From Colletes latitarsis (taxonomy: Eukaryota > Arthropoda > Insecta > Hymenoptera > Colletidae), in NCBI RefSeq assembly GCF_051014445.1, contig NW_027488368.1, positions 8,122,001-8,186,000 on the forward strand: 64,000 nt of DNA, read 5' to 3'. This document shows positions 1 through 10,250 of the stretch, piece by piece. A program made the position numbers and the translations under genes. Position 1 is the first letter of the stretch, and each line of letters begins with the position of its first letter. The notes below the pieces were generated by a model. The model worked only from the letters and a program-made list of their open reading frames with translations, made no database searches and was not told the DNA's origin.

Positions 1-3000
1 TATAGGATAACGCCGGTTATGTCTGGGTTAGGTCTGGTATTTGCCCTCATCTGGCTCGTACTTTCGCATTTTTCGCATACTTGTTGGCCAGATCCTGGGC
101 TTTTTCTGGTTTGGATCACGTAGTAATGTGGTTCTACACCGAAACAGTCAATTAAACCTGGTTGCGATTAATATTCTAGAGGATAACGCCGGTTATGTCT
201 AGGTTAGTTCTGGTATTTGCCCTCATCTGGCTCGTACTTTCGCATTTTTCGCATACTTGCTGGCCAGATCCTGGCCTCTTTCTGGCTTGGACCACGTAGT
301 AATTTGGTACCACACTGAAACAGTCAATTAAACCTGGTTCCGATTAATATTTTAGTGGATAACGCCGGTTATGTCTGTGTTAGGTCAGGTATTTGCACTC
401 ATCTGGCTTGTACTTTCGCATTTTTCGCATACTTGTTGTCCAGATGCTGGCCTTTTTCTGGTTTGGATCACGTAGTAAAGCGATACCACACCGAAACAGT
501 CAATTAAACCTGGTTGCGATTAATATTTTAGAGCAAAACGCCGGTTATGTCACGGTTTGGTCAGGGATTTGCCGTCATCTGGCTCGTATTTTCGTATTTT
601 TCGCATACTTGCTGGCCAGATCCTGGCCTTGTTCTGGCTTGGATCACATAGTCATGTGGTATCACACTGAAACAGTCAATTAAACCTGGTTCCGATTAAT
701 TCTTTAGAGGATAACGCTGGTTATGTCTGCGTTAGTTCAGGTATTTGCAATCATCTGGCTCATACTTTCGCAATTTTCGCGTACTAGTTGGCCAGATCTT
801 ATGTATATTGTGGTTTGGATCCCGTCGGAATGTGGCTCCACACCGGAGCAGTCAATTAAACCTGGTTGCGATGAATATTGTGCAGGATAACGCTGGTTAT
901 GTTTGTGTTAGTTCTGGTATTTGCAATCATCTGCCTCATACATTCGCATCTTTCGCATACTTGTTGGCCAGATCCTGGGTCTTTTTCTGGATAGCATCAC
1001 GTATTAATGTGGTACCACACTGAAATAATCGATAAAACTTGGTTTGGATCAATACTTTAGAGGATAACACCGGTTAGATTTGGGTTAGGTCTGGTATTTG
1101 CAATCATCTTCCTCATACATTCGCATTTTTCGGATACTTGTTGGCCAGATCCTGGGCTTTTAATGACTTGGACCTCGTAGTAATGTGGTACCAGACTGAA
1201 TCAGTCAATTAAGGCTGGCTTCGATCAATACTTTAGAGGACAATACCGGTTAGGTTTGTGTTAGGTCTAGTATTTGCAATCATCTGCCTCATACTTTCGC
1301 ATCATTCGCATACTTGTTGGCCAGATCCTGCGCTTTTTTCTGGGCAGGATCACGTGTCAATGTGGTACCACACTGAAATAGTCAATTCAACCTGGATTCG
1401 ATCAATATTGTAGAGGCTGACACCGGTTAGGTTTGTGTTAGGTCTGGTATTTGCAATCATCTGCCTGATAATTTCGCTCCTTTCGCATACTTGTTGGCCA
1501 GCTCCTGAGTTTTTTTCTGGTTAGGATCACGTATTAATGTGGTACCGCACTGAAACAGTCAAGTAAACCTGGTTTCGAACAATATTTCAGAGGATAACAC
1601 CGGTTAGGTCTGGGTTACGACTGTAATATGCAATCATCTGCCTCATACTTTCGCATTTTTCGCAAACTTGTTGGCCATATTCTGGGTTTTTTTCTGCTTA
1701 GGATCACGTATTAATGTGGTGCCACACTGAAATATTCAATTCAACCTGTATTCGGTCAATATTGTAGAGGCTGACACCGGTTAGGTCTGGGTTGCGTCTG
1801 GTATTTGCAATCATCTGCCTCATACTTTCGCATTTTTCGCATTCTTGTTGGCCAGATACTGGGCTTTTTCTGATTTGGATCACGCAGTAATGTGGTACCA
1901 CATCGAAACAGTCAATAAAACCTGGTTGCGATTAATATTTTAGAGGATAACGCCGGTTATGTCTGGGTTAGTTCTGGTATTTGCAATCATCTGGCTCGTA
2001 CTTTCGCATTTTTCGCATACTTGTTGGCCAGATCCTGGGCTTTTTCTGGTTTGGATCACGTAGTAATGTGGTACCACACCGAAAGAGTCAATTAAACCTG
2101 ATTCCGATTAATATTTTAGAGGATAACGTCGGTTAGGTCTGGGTTAGTTCTGGTATTTGCAATCATCTGGCTCATACAGTCGCATTTTTCGCATACTTGT
2201 TGGCCAGATCCTGGGTCTCTTCTGGTTCGGGTCACGTTGTAAAGTGGTACCACACTGAAACAGTCAATTAAACCTGGTTGTGATTAATATTTTAGAGGAC
2301 ATCGCCGGTTATGTCTGGATTAGGTCTGGGATTTGCCCCAATCTGGCTCATATTTTCGCATTTTTCACATTCTTGTTGACCAGATCCTGGGCTTTTTCTG
2401 GTTTGGATCACGTAGTAATGTGGTAAGACACTGTAAGAGTCAATTAGACCTGGTCGCGTTTAATATTTTCGAGGATAACGCCGGTTATGTCTGGGTTAGG
2501 TCTGGTATTTGTCATCATCTGGCTCATACTTTCGCATTTTTCGCATACTTGTTGACCAGATCCTAGGTTTGTTCTGGTTTGGAACACGTATTATCGTTGT
2601 AACACACTGAAGCAGTCAATTAAACCTGGTTTCGATCAATATTTTAGAGGACAACACCGGTTAGGTCTGGGTTACGTCTGGTATTTGCAATCATCACCCT
2701 AATACTTTCGCATCTTTCGCATCCGCGTTGGCCAGATCCTGGGTTTTTTTTGGTTGGGATCACGTATTAATGAGGTGCCATACTGAAACAGTCAATTAAA
2801 CCTGGTTTCGATCAATATTTTAGAGGACAACACCGGTTTGGTCTGGGTTACGTCTGGTATTTGCAATCATCTCCCTAATTCTTTCGCATCTTTCGCATAC
2901 TCGTTGGCCAGATCCTGGATTTTTTTTGGTTAGGATCACGTATTAATGAGGTGCCATACTGAAACAGTCAATTAAACCTGGTTTCGACCAATATTTTACA

Positions 3001-3263
3001 GGATAACGCCGGTTATGTCTGTGTTAGGTCTGGTATTTGCCAACATCTAGCTGATACTTTCGCATTTTTCGCATACTTGTTGGGCAGATCCTGGGTTCTT
3101 TTCTCGATAGAGTCACGTATTCATGTGATGCCACACTGAAGCAGTCAATTAAACCTGGCTTCGATCAATATTTTAGAGGACAACACCGGTTAGGTCTGGG
3201 TTACGTCTGGTGTTTGCAATTATCTGCCTCATACTTTCCCATTTTTCGCAAACTTGTTGGCCA
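1..3263 (-). repeat. 176-bp satellite array, left arm, reverse orientation, diverged
   Basis: Tandem monomers of one satellite. The landmark CAGTCAATTAAACC recurs at about 145, 321, 497, 673 and 849, a spacing of 176 bp, with occasional 177-bp units further right. Calling 'forward' the orientation that reads AGGTTTAATTGACTG, this whole block is in reverse. It holds about 18.5 monomers. They are visibly more diverged from one another than those beyond 20 kb and show no multi-monomer periodicity that I could find. The last monomer is cut after TTGTTGGCCA at about 3263, where GC-rich non-LTR sequence begins. Open frames inside it (393-683, 745-1023, 2333-2566) are satellite readthrough, not genes. 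Confidence 0.95.
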
Positions 3264-3574
3264 ACTGCGACGCTGAGCAGGACACGGCGGATCATACCCT
3301 GGAGGTATGCCCCGCGTGGGAGGGGGAGCGCCGTGTCCTGGTCGGCGTCGTCGGGCGGGATGTCTCGCTGCCGGGCGTGGTGCGCGCCATGCTCGGCAGC
3401 GAGGAGAAGTGGAGGGCCGTGGCCTCCTTCTGCGAGAACGTAATGTTGCAGAAGGAGGCCGCGGGGAGGAAGCGCGAGCGTCAGCGGCGTGCTGAAGCTC
3501 GCGCTCGTGCGGTGGCCCGAGGTCGTCGCCCGGTCGCGAGGCGTCGCGGGCGGCCGCCTCGGCGTGGCGGATGA
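3264..3574 (+). pseudogene. C-terminal remnant of non-LTR ORF2 (zinc-knuckle tail)
   Basis: In the frame starting at 3254 the first few codons are satellite. Element sequence then gives C-D-A-E-Q-D-T-A-D-H-T-L-E-V-C followed by P-A-W, a C-X8-H-X4-C pattern that matches the distal half of the cysteine-histidine motif after the reverse transcriptase in R1-clade ORF2 proteins. The downstream VVGRD...W..V..FC and the run of charged residues with MLQKEAA also fit that family. The remaining roughly 45 residues are strongly arginine-rich, giving a basic tail, and the frame ends at TGA 3572-3574. The endonuclease and reverse-transcriptase domains and the upstream part of the zinc motif are absent, so this is a non-functional fragment. 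Overlapping frames in the same GC-rich stretch (3210, 3307, 3489 and the minus strand) are shadows. Confidence 0.8.
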
Positions 3575-4089
3575 CCTAGGCTGGGAGGGGGGTCCTGAGG
3601 GGACCCTCCTCCCGCCAGGCGGCGCCGGGTCGGACCGGTTGTGGGTAGGAGTGCCTCCCCCTACCGGTCCGACGCAAGGGGAGGCACCCTCGGCGGTCTG
3701 GTGCGGCCATGAACGCCCGGCCGCCGAGGGGTGGAAACGGGGTCGCGGGCGGTTGCGAGTTGGGGCTCGCAGCCGCCACTAAATGCGGCCCCGGGACGGA
3801 CAGCGGCGGGATGGAGTGGCCCCGTCCCGCCGCTATGAGGCAGTGTATCTACTGGGGGGACCGATTGTCCCCCCGGGGGATGGGCGCGAAAGCGCGGGCA
3901 CGGGGATGATACCGGAAGAATGCTTCGAGCGATTCCCGGTATCCTCCCAAAGCGTGCCGAAGGGTCACCGTGGGGTTTTTAGTGGGTAGGTCCCGCGCCT
4001 GTCGTTGTACGGGCGCGGGGAATCCCACACACCCCTCCCACCTCTCCCCAAGGAGGTGGGAGGGAGTCTTTCGAAGATTTTCCCCACGA

Positions 4090-4090
<1 letters not shown>
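3575..4090 (+). other. 3' UTR of the non-LTR element, a string of GC-rich hairpins
   Basis: The region has no convincing ORF; the 66-97 residue frames lie across one another on both strands. It contains at least six perfect inverted repeats on the sense strand. Arms are 3629-3638 with 3664-3673 (10 bp), 3802-3811 with 3825-3834 (10 bp), 3854-3860 with 3868-3874 (7 bp), 3908-3915 with 3936-3943 (8 bp, extendable inwards), 3992-3999 with 4012-4019 (8 bp), and 4033-4043 with 4054-4064 (11 bp). In non-LTR elements the 3' UTR RNA is commonly what the reverse transcriptase recognises, so structure here is plausible as a binding platform. That role is inferred; the inverted repeats are seen directly. 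Confidence 0.75.

Positions 4091-4120
<30 letters not shown>
4091..4120 (+). repeat. Poly(A) tail of the non-LTR element, 30 uninterrupted A
   Basis: Thirty consecutive A residues with no substitution, followed directly by satellite sequence GTACGAGCCAGATG. The pure tract fits a poly(A) 3' end left by target-primed insertion and suggests little time for decay, although A tracts can also be re-homogenised by slippage. Confidence 0.9.
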
Positions 4121-4123
<3 letters not shown>

Positions 4124-7100
4124 CGAGCCAGATGAGGGCAAATACCAGACCTAACCCAGACCTACCCGGTGTTATCCTCTAAAATATTGGTCGAATCCAG
4201 GTTTAATTGACTGTTTCATTCTGGTACTACATTAGTACGTGATCCAAACCAGAAAAGAACCCAGGATCTGGCTAAGAAGTATGCGAAAAATGCGAAAGTA
4301 TCAGCCAGATGAGGGCATATCCCAGACCTAAACGTAACCCAACCGGTGATATACTTTAAAATATTGATCGTGGTCAGGTTTAATTGACTGTTTCATTGTG
4401 GTACCACACTACTACGTGACCGAGACCTGAAAAAGGCCAGGGTTTGGCCAACAAGTATGCGAAGAATGTCAAAGTATGATCCAGATGAGGCTAAATACCA
4501 GACCTAACCCAGACCTAACCGGTGTTATCATCTAATTTATTGATCGGAACCAGGTTTAATTGACGGTTTCAGTCTGGTACCACATGACTACCTGACCCAA
4601 ACCAGAATAAGGCCAGGATCAGGCCAACAGGTGTGCGAAGAATGCGAAAGTATGAGACAGATGAGGGCAAATCCCAGACCTAAACGTGACCCAACCGGAG
4701 TTATCCTCTATTATATTGATCGAATCCAGGTTTAACTCACTGTTTCAGTGTGGTACCACAGTACTACATAATCCCAACCAGAAAAAGCCCAGGATCTGGC
4801 CAACAGGTATGCGAAAAGTGCGTTAGTATGACCCAGATGATTGCAAATACCAGACCTAACTCAGACCCAACTGGTGTTATCCTTTAAAATATTGATCGAA
4901 TCCAGGTTTAACTGACTGTTTCATTCTGGTACTACATGACTGCGTGATCCAAAGCAGAAAATGTCCAGGATCTGGCCAACAAGTGTGCGAAGAATGCGAA
5001 AGTATGATGCAGATGATTGTAAATACCTGACCTAACACAATCCTAAACTGTGTTATCCTCTAAAATATTGATCGAGGTCAGGTTTAGTTGACTGTTTTAA
5101 TGTGGTGCCACATTACAACGTGACCCAACACAGAAAAAGCCCATGATCTGGCCGTCAAGTGTGCGAAGAATGCGAAAGTATGAGCCAGGTGAGGGTAAAT
5201 ACCAGACCTAAACGTGACCCAAGTGGAGTTACACTTTAAAATATTGATCGAGGCCAGGTTTAATTGACTGTTTCAGTACGGTACCACGTTACTACGTGAT
5301 CAAAACAACAATAGGCCCAGGATCTGGCCATCAAGTATGCGAAAAATGCGAAAGTATGAGACAATTGAGGGCAAATCCCAGACCTAAACGTGACCCAACT
5401 GGAGTTATACTTTAAAATATTGATCGAGGCCAGGTTTAATTAACTGTTTCAGTGTGGCACCACATTACTACATAATCCCAACCAGAAAAAGCCCAGGATC
5501 TGGCCAACAGGTATGCGAACAGTGCGTTAGTATGACCCAGATGATTGCAAATACCAGACCTAATACAATCCTAAACGGTGTTATCCTCTAAAATATTGAT
5601 CGTGGTCAGGTTTAGTTGACTGTTTCATTGTGGTGCCACATTACAACGTGACCCAAACCAGAAAAAGCCCAGGATCTGGCCAATAGTTATGCGGAAAATG
5701 CGAAAGTATGATCCAGATGATTGTAAATACCAGACCTAATACAATCCTAAACGGTGTTATCCTCTAAAATATTGATCCGTACCAGGTTTAATGGACTGTT
5801 TCAGTGTGGTGCCACATTACCGCGTGATTCAAGCCTGAAAAAGCCCAGGATCTGGCCAAAAAGTATGCGAAGAATTCGAAAGTATGAGACAGATGAGGGC
5901 AAATCCCAGACCTAAACGTGACCCAAGTGGAGTTATACTTTAAAATATTGATCGAGACCAGGTTTAATTAACTGTTTCAGTGTGGCACCACATTACTACG
6001 TGATTCAAACCAGAAAAAAACACAGGATCTGACCAACAAGTATGCGAAGAATGCGAAAGTATAAGCCAGATGAGGGCAAATCCCAGACCTAAACGAGACC
6101 CAAACGGTGGTATACATTATAATATTGATCGATACCAGGTTTAATGGACTGTTTCAGTGTGGTACCACATTACTCCGTGATTCAAGCCAGAAAAAGCCCA
6201 GGGTCTGGCCAACAAGTACGCGAAGAATGCGAAAGTATGAGACAGATGAGGGCAAATCCCAGACCTAAACGTGACCCAACCGGAGTTATCCTCTATTATA
6301 TTGATCGAATCCAGGTTTAACTCACTGTTTCAGTGTGGTACCACATTACTACATAATCCCAACCAGAAAAAGCCCAGGATCTGGCCAACAGGTATGCGAA
6401 CAGTGCGTTAGTATGACCCAGATGATTGCAAATACCAGACCTAATACAATCCTAAACGGTGTTATCCTCTATAATATTGATCGAGGTCAGGTTTAGTTGA
6501 CTGTTTCATTGTGGCGCCACATTACAACGTGACCCAACACAGAAAAAGCCCATGATCTGGCCGATAAGTATGCGAAGAATGTGAAAGTATGAGTCAGGTG
6601 AGGTTCTTACACCAGACCTAAACGTGACCCAAGAGGAGTTATACTTTAAAATATTGATCGAGGCCAGGGTTAATTGACTGTTTCAGTATGGTACCACGTT
6701 ACTACGTGATCGAAACCAGAATAAGCCAAGGATCTGGCCATCAAGTATGCGAAAAATGCGAAAGTATGAGCCAGATACGGGCATAACCGAGAACAAAACG
6801 GGACCCAACCGGTGCTATCCTCTAAAATATTGCTCGAAACCAGGTTTAGTGGGCTGCTTCAGTGTGGTACCACATTACTACGTGTTCCAAACTAGGAAAA
6901 ACCGAGGATCTGGCCAACAAGTATGCGAAAAATGCGAAAGTATGAGCCAGATGATTGCAAATACCTGACCTAGCCCAGACATAAACGGAGTTATCCTCTA
7001 AAATATTAATCGCCACCAGGTTTTATTGACTATTTCAGTGTGGTACCACATTAATACGTGATCCTATCCTGAAAAAGACCCAGGATCTGGCCAATAAGAA

Positions 7101-7576
7101 GGCGAAAAATGCGAAAGTATGAGCCAGAGGATGGCAAATACCAGGCCTTACCCTGACCTAACCGCTGTTATCCTCTAAAATATTAGTCGAAGCCAGGTTG
7201 AATTAACTATTTCGGTGTGGCACCACATTGATACGTGATCCTAACCAGAAAACAACCCAGGATCTGGCCATCAAGTATGCAAAAAATGCGAAAGTATAAG
7301 GCAGATGATTGTAAATACCAGACGTAACCCAGACCTAACCGGTGTTAGCCTCTAAAGTATTTATCAAATCCAGGTTTAATTGACGGTTTCAGTGTGGTAC
7401 GACATTACTACGTGATCCAAACCAGAAAAAACCCAGGATCTGGCCAACAAGTATGCGAAAAATGCGAAAGTATGAGCCAGATGATTGCAAATACCAGACT
7501 TAACCCAGTCATAACCGGCGTTATCCTCTAAAATATTAATCGGGACCAGGTTTAATTGACTGTTTCAGTGTGGTAC
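4121..7576 (+). repeat. 176-bp satellite array, forward orientation, diverged flank
   Basis: About 19.6 monomers of the same satellite, in the opposite orientation to 1-3263. Many belong to a variant class with TATACTTTAAAATATTGATCG and AGGCCAGG or GGTCAGG around the monomer start. The class is common here and rare beyond 13 kb. Substitution density between neighbours is high, and no long-period higher-order repeat is obvious, although closely similar pairs occur (for example around 4760 and 6340, both with CATTACTACATAATCCCAACC-like text). The frame 6747-6968 is satellite readthrough. The block ends at the target-site duplication of the Copia insertion. Confidence 0.95.
7572..7576 (+). other. 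Target-site duplication, left copy (GGTAC)
   Basis: GGTAC lies immediately before the 5' LTR and is repeated immediately after the 3' LTR at 12068-12072. Removing the element and one copy restores the usual satellite text TGTGGTACCACATT. Five base pairs is the usual duplication length for Ty1/copia integrases. Confidence 0.93.
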
Positions 7577-7833
7577 TGTTGGAGGACAACGAATCTAGGA
7601 CAACGAATCTAGATGAATGAATGTTTTGTTTGTGTGTGTTGAAGGAACGCGGAGTGACGACAAAATTAATCGATCTATGACATTGCGTTTTTGTTTCTCA
7701 TACATATTTTGTTCATTCATTTCCAGTCTGTTTCATTTGTACCATGCAGAAATTACGTGTTTATTAAACTTTATATATTACTGCTTATGTTATAAACCAC
7801 TGTTGTTATATTATTAGTAAATAAAGTCCAATA
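7577..7833 (+). repeat. 5' LTR of the Copia-type element
   Basis: The LTR starts TGTTGGAGGA and ends CAATA, giving short imperfect terminal inverted repeats (TGTTG and CAATA). It opens with two tandem copies of GGACAACGAATCTA at 7584-7597 and 7598-7611. An AATAAA lies at 7820-7825, close to the LTR end, and a TTTATATATTA stretch sits about 50 bp upstream; these are candidate polyadenylation and TATA-like signals. The 66-codon frame 7617-7817 also appears in the 3' LTR, but only because the LTRs are copies of each other, so it is not called a gene. Confidence 0.95.
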
Positions 7834-7847
7834 GGTTATGGGCCCAG
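7834..7847 (+). other. Primer-binding site complementary to internal initiator tRNA-Met
   Basis: GGTTATGGGCCCAG directly abuts the 5' LTR. It is the complement of the CTGGGCCCATAACC stretch in the anticodon arm of arthropod initiator tRNA-Met, rather than of a tRNA 3' end. Drosophila copia is known to prime reverse transcription from a fragment of initiator tRNA-Met ending in this region, so the same half-tRNA mechanism is inferred here. The match is judged from memory of the tRNA sequence. Confidence 0.85.
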
Positions 7848-7866
7848 TGGACAGTAATTAAAGTGA

Positions 7867-8649
7867 TGGAGTTACGAATTGGAACTTCTGTTAATTAAGG
7901 AAAAACTATGGGAAGTGATAAGAAGTGAAAGACCCGCTACGGAAGATGCTGTTTGGGTGCAAAAGTATAATGAAGCACGCGCTACAATAGGACTATTAGT
8001 AGAAGACAGCCAACTGCAGCACATGAGGAATGTCAAAACATCATGTGAGGTATGGGATTCTCTACAAGGATATCACCAAAAGGCCACGTTAACGAATAAA
8101 GTATTGTTGCTAAAACAATTATGTAGAACAGCCATGAAAGAAAATGGCAACATGGAGGAACATATTACCACAATGTGCGGTTATTTTGAAAAATTAGCTG
8201 CCCTCGGATAGGATTTACCAGACAATCTTATGGGTGCAATGCTGCTTGGAAGTCTCCCAGAATCCTATGAAACTCTCGTGACAGCACTTGAAAGCATGCC
8301 CGAAGGTGATTTTACGTTAGAACTTGTAAAAAGTAAATTAATGGACGAATACAAAAGACGTAAAGGGACAAAGGTCACAAGAGAGTGTACAGAAACGGCG
8401 TTGAAAACTGGATACAAAAATACAAACAGCACGCAGTCGAAGAAAAATTGCTATTTTTGCAAAAAATCAGGGCATTTTAAAGGAGATTGTATAAAATATA
8501 AAGCCTGGATAGATAAAAAAGAAAAAGCTAATGCAGTCTCGCAAGATTCTTCGAATGATTATTGTTTTTATGCAAGAGCAGAAATTTCTGATGGAGCATA
8601 TCTTGGAACGGAGAAGCATCAAGAGGACAATAAAAATGTATGGATCGTC
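7867..8649 (+). pseudogene. gag: Copia gag region (nucleocapsid-type), broken
   Basis: Gag builds the virus-like particle and packages the RNA. The frame reads W-S-Y-E-L-E-L-L-L-I-K-E-K-L-W-E-V-I onward from 7867, resembling the start of the copia-type gag domain. It is preceded by TGA at 7864-7866 with no in-frame ATG, so the N-terminus is missing; about 20 codons are absent by comparison with typical family members. An in-frame TAG lies at 8209-8211 and the reading continues in the same frame after it (LPDNL...SLPESYETLV). The CCHC zinc knuckle CYFCKKSGHFKGDC (C-X2-C-X4-H-X4-C) is at 8449-8490 and intact. The frame runs on into the protease. Confidence 0.92.
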
Positions 8650-8820
8650 GACTCTGGGGCAACAAGCCATACGGCGACTTCGAAGAAGTTTTTTCAAGAA
8701 TTCGACACGCGAAGGAAAGGTCAAGTGTGTCTTGCAGAGGAACAAAAGATTGCTGAAGTGCAAGGAATCGCTTCGGGTGTAATAGATTGTGTATTGGACT
8801 CTAATGCGCCTTCAAAATAA
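8650..8820 (+). pseudogene. Copia aspartic protease region, broken by frameshift
   Basis: The retroviral-type aspartic protease processes the polyprotein. The catalytic D-S-G-A motif begins at 8650, preceded by W-I-V, in the same frame as the zinc knuckle. The frame reaches TAA at 8818-8820. The downstream continuation (KVCDVLYVPTLGSNLL, typical of the protease to pre-integrase linker in copia polyproteins) is in a different frame that opens from about 8811. A single small indel near 8800-8815 therefore separates this region from integrase. In intact copia elements these are one continuous polyprotein. Confidence 0.9.
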
Positions 8821-9950
8821 AAGTGTGCGATGTGTTATATGTGCCGACACTTGGGTCAAACTTATTATCAGTAAAGAAACTGGTGAAAGATGGATACAGA
8901 TTGACGTTTGACGAAAACGATTGTAAGATCATGAAGGACAACAAATTACAAGCGATTGCGAAATTGTCACCCGAGTTGTATCAAGTAAGTCCAATTGGAA
9001 AAGTATATATAGCGAGCGGAAGTATTGTTAATGGGCATACAGCGGATTGCCAGCATACCTGGCACCGTCGCTTCGGGCATAGAGATTTTAACGCCATAAA
9101 GTTTTTAGGTAATAAAGATCTAGCCACAGGTATCAAGATTAAGAATTGTGGACAGCAGATGATTTGTGAATGCTGCGTTAAGGGTAAAATGGCTAGATTA
9201 CCTTTCTCAAAAGTATCAAAAAGCAAGACAAATTCAATTCTAGATCTCATACATACGGACGTGTTCGGACCTATGCAAACAGTAACACCGAGCAACAAAA
9301 GGTACATTTTAACAATTATCGACGACTATTCTCGTTTCTCGACTATTTATCTTATGAGTCATAAAAATGAAACAGCAAAATGTATAAAAGAATATGTAGA
9401 AAGAATGAAAACACAGTTTAAGAAAAAAACAAAGATAATAAGATCGGATCGGGGAACAGAATATGTTAATGAAGATTTAAAGAATTATTTGAGACAGGAA
9501 GGGATTCAAGCACAGTATACAACAGTTTATTCACCTCAGCAGAATGGCGTTGCTGAGCGAAAGAATCGGTCGCTACTTGAGATGGCAAGATGTATGCTGC
9601 TCGATGGTAATTTAGATAAGAAATATTAGGGAGAAGCTGTAAACACAGCTAACTATTTACAGAATCGATTACCTACGAAAGCAATCGATCAAACCCCATA
9701 TGAATTGTGGTTTTCGAAAAAGCCCGATGTCGGAAATTTACACATTTTTGGTTGCAGTGCATACATACACATACATAAGGAACAGAGGAAGAAATTAGAC
9801 GACAAAGCTGAGAAATTTACATTCGTTGGCTACTCCGATGAATCAAAGGCGTTTCGTTTATTAGACACAAAAACAAATCGCATCAAGATCAGCTGCGACG
9901 TTGTGTTTTTAGATTTAGTAAGCGAATATAAACCGATGGACAATGTGGTC
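8821..9950 (+). pseudogene. Copia integrase region with one in-frame stop
   Basis: Integrase inserts the cDNA into target DNA. The N-terminal H-H-C-C zinc domain is visible as H-T-W-H-R-R-F-G-H, with histidines from about 9054, and C-E-C-C at 9165-9176. The catalytic triad is D at 9258 (HTDVFGP), D at 9447 (RSDRGTEY) and E at 9555 (GVAERKNR). The last two are 36 residues apart, the D-D-35-E spacing. An in-frame TAG at 9627-9629 interrupts the protein just after the catalytic core. The same frame resumes with GEAVNTANYLQNRLPT and NLHIFGCSAY, usual copia integrase C-terminal text. All metal-binding residues are intact, so only the nonsense codon disables this section. Confidence 0.94.
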
Positions 9951-10250
9951 ATTTTTTCGAAAATAAAAGACAGCACGGAAGACGACCATGAAGATGTTGA
10001 AAGGGAAAAGTCGCCCAGTGAAGAATCAGCTGACGATCAAGATGTTGAAAGTGAAAAGTCATCCAGTGAAGAATCAGCTGACGATCAAGAATCAGACGAC
10101 GGACCAAGTACAGACGAATATATGTCAAGTAAAGAGACAAACGGTGATCATGAGGAAACGGATCGCATACAGTGCAGACGGTCTCAAAGAACGAATAAAG
10201 GAGTACCACCAGATAGGTATGTAGCTTCGTCAAACATGGTCCTAAATACA
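9951..10250 (+). pseudogene. Acidic linker between integrase and reverse transcriptase, with tandem repeat
   Basis: Low-complexity acidic and serine-rich linker in frame with integrase and reverse transcriptase. A 48-bp unit is duplicated in tandem at 9993-10040 and 10041-10088. It encodes DVEREKSPSEESADDQ and then DVESEKSSSEESADDQ. Linkers at this place in copia polyproteins are normally variable, acidic and poorly conserved, so the repeat is probably slippage tolerated in an unconstrained segment. The linker ends before the RRSQRTNKGVPPDRY text that often precedes the copia reverse transcriptase. Confidence 0.85.

Larger units (their letters stand above)
3264..4120 (+). mobile_element. 5'-truncated non-LTR retrotransposon (R1-clade-like), 3' end only
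   Basis: An island of very GC-rich DNA inside an AT-richer satellite. It contains, in order, the last 100 or so codons of a reverse-transcriptase ORF, a 516-bp 3' UTR with several perfect hairpins, and an uninterrupted run of 30 A at 4091-4120. This order and the A tail are typical of target-primed reverse transcription, where only the 3' end of an element is often inserted. No target-site duplication can be recognised, because the satellite to its left is in the opposite orientation to that on its right. The 5' truncation may therefore be ordinary incomplete reverse transcription, or the element may have been cut by an inversion breakpoint at about 3263. The non-LTR class is clear. The R1-clade assignment is from remembered family resemblance. 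Confidence 0.85.

Noticed and set aside
3576..3779. Minus-strand ORF in the non-LTR 3' UTR, and plus-strand frames 3489, 3709, 3783 and 3970
   Set aside because: Low stop frequency is expected in GC-rich sequence. The frames conflict with one another and with the hairpins, and one runs through the poly(A) into satellite.
7617..7817. 66-codon ORF in the 5' LTR, also at 11851-12048 in the 3' LTR
   Set aside because: The two LTRs are copies by mechanism, so sharing is not evidence of coding. The frame covers LTR signal regions and has no recognisable domain.
8467..8763. Minus-strand ORFs inside the Copia element (also 8981-9307, 9949-10281, 10184-10495)
   Set aside because: They lie antisense to clear gag and pol motifs and show no recognisable domains, so they are shadows.
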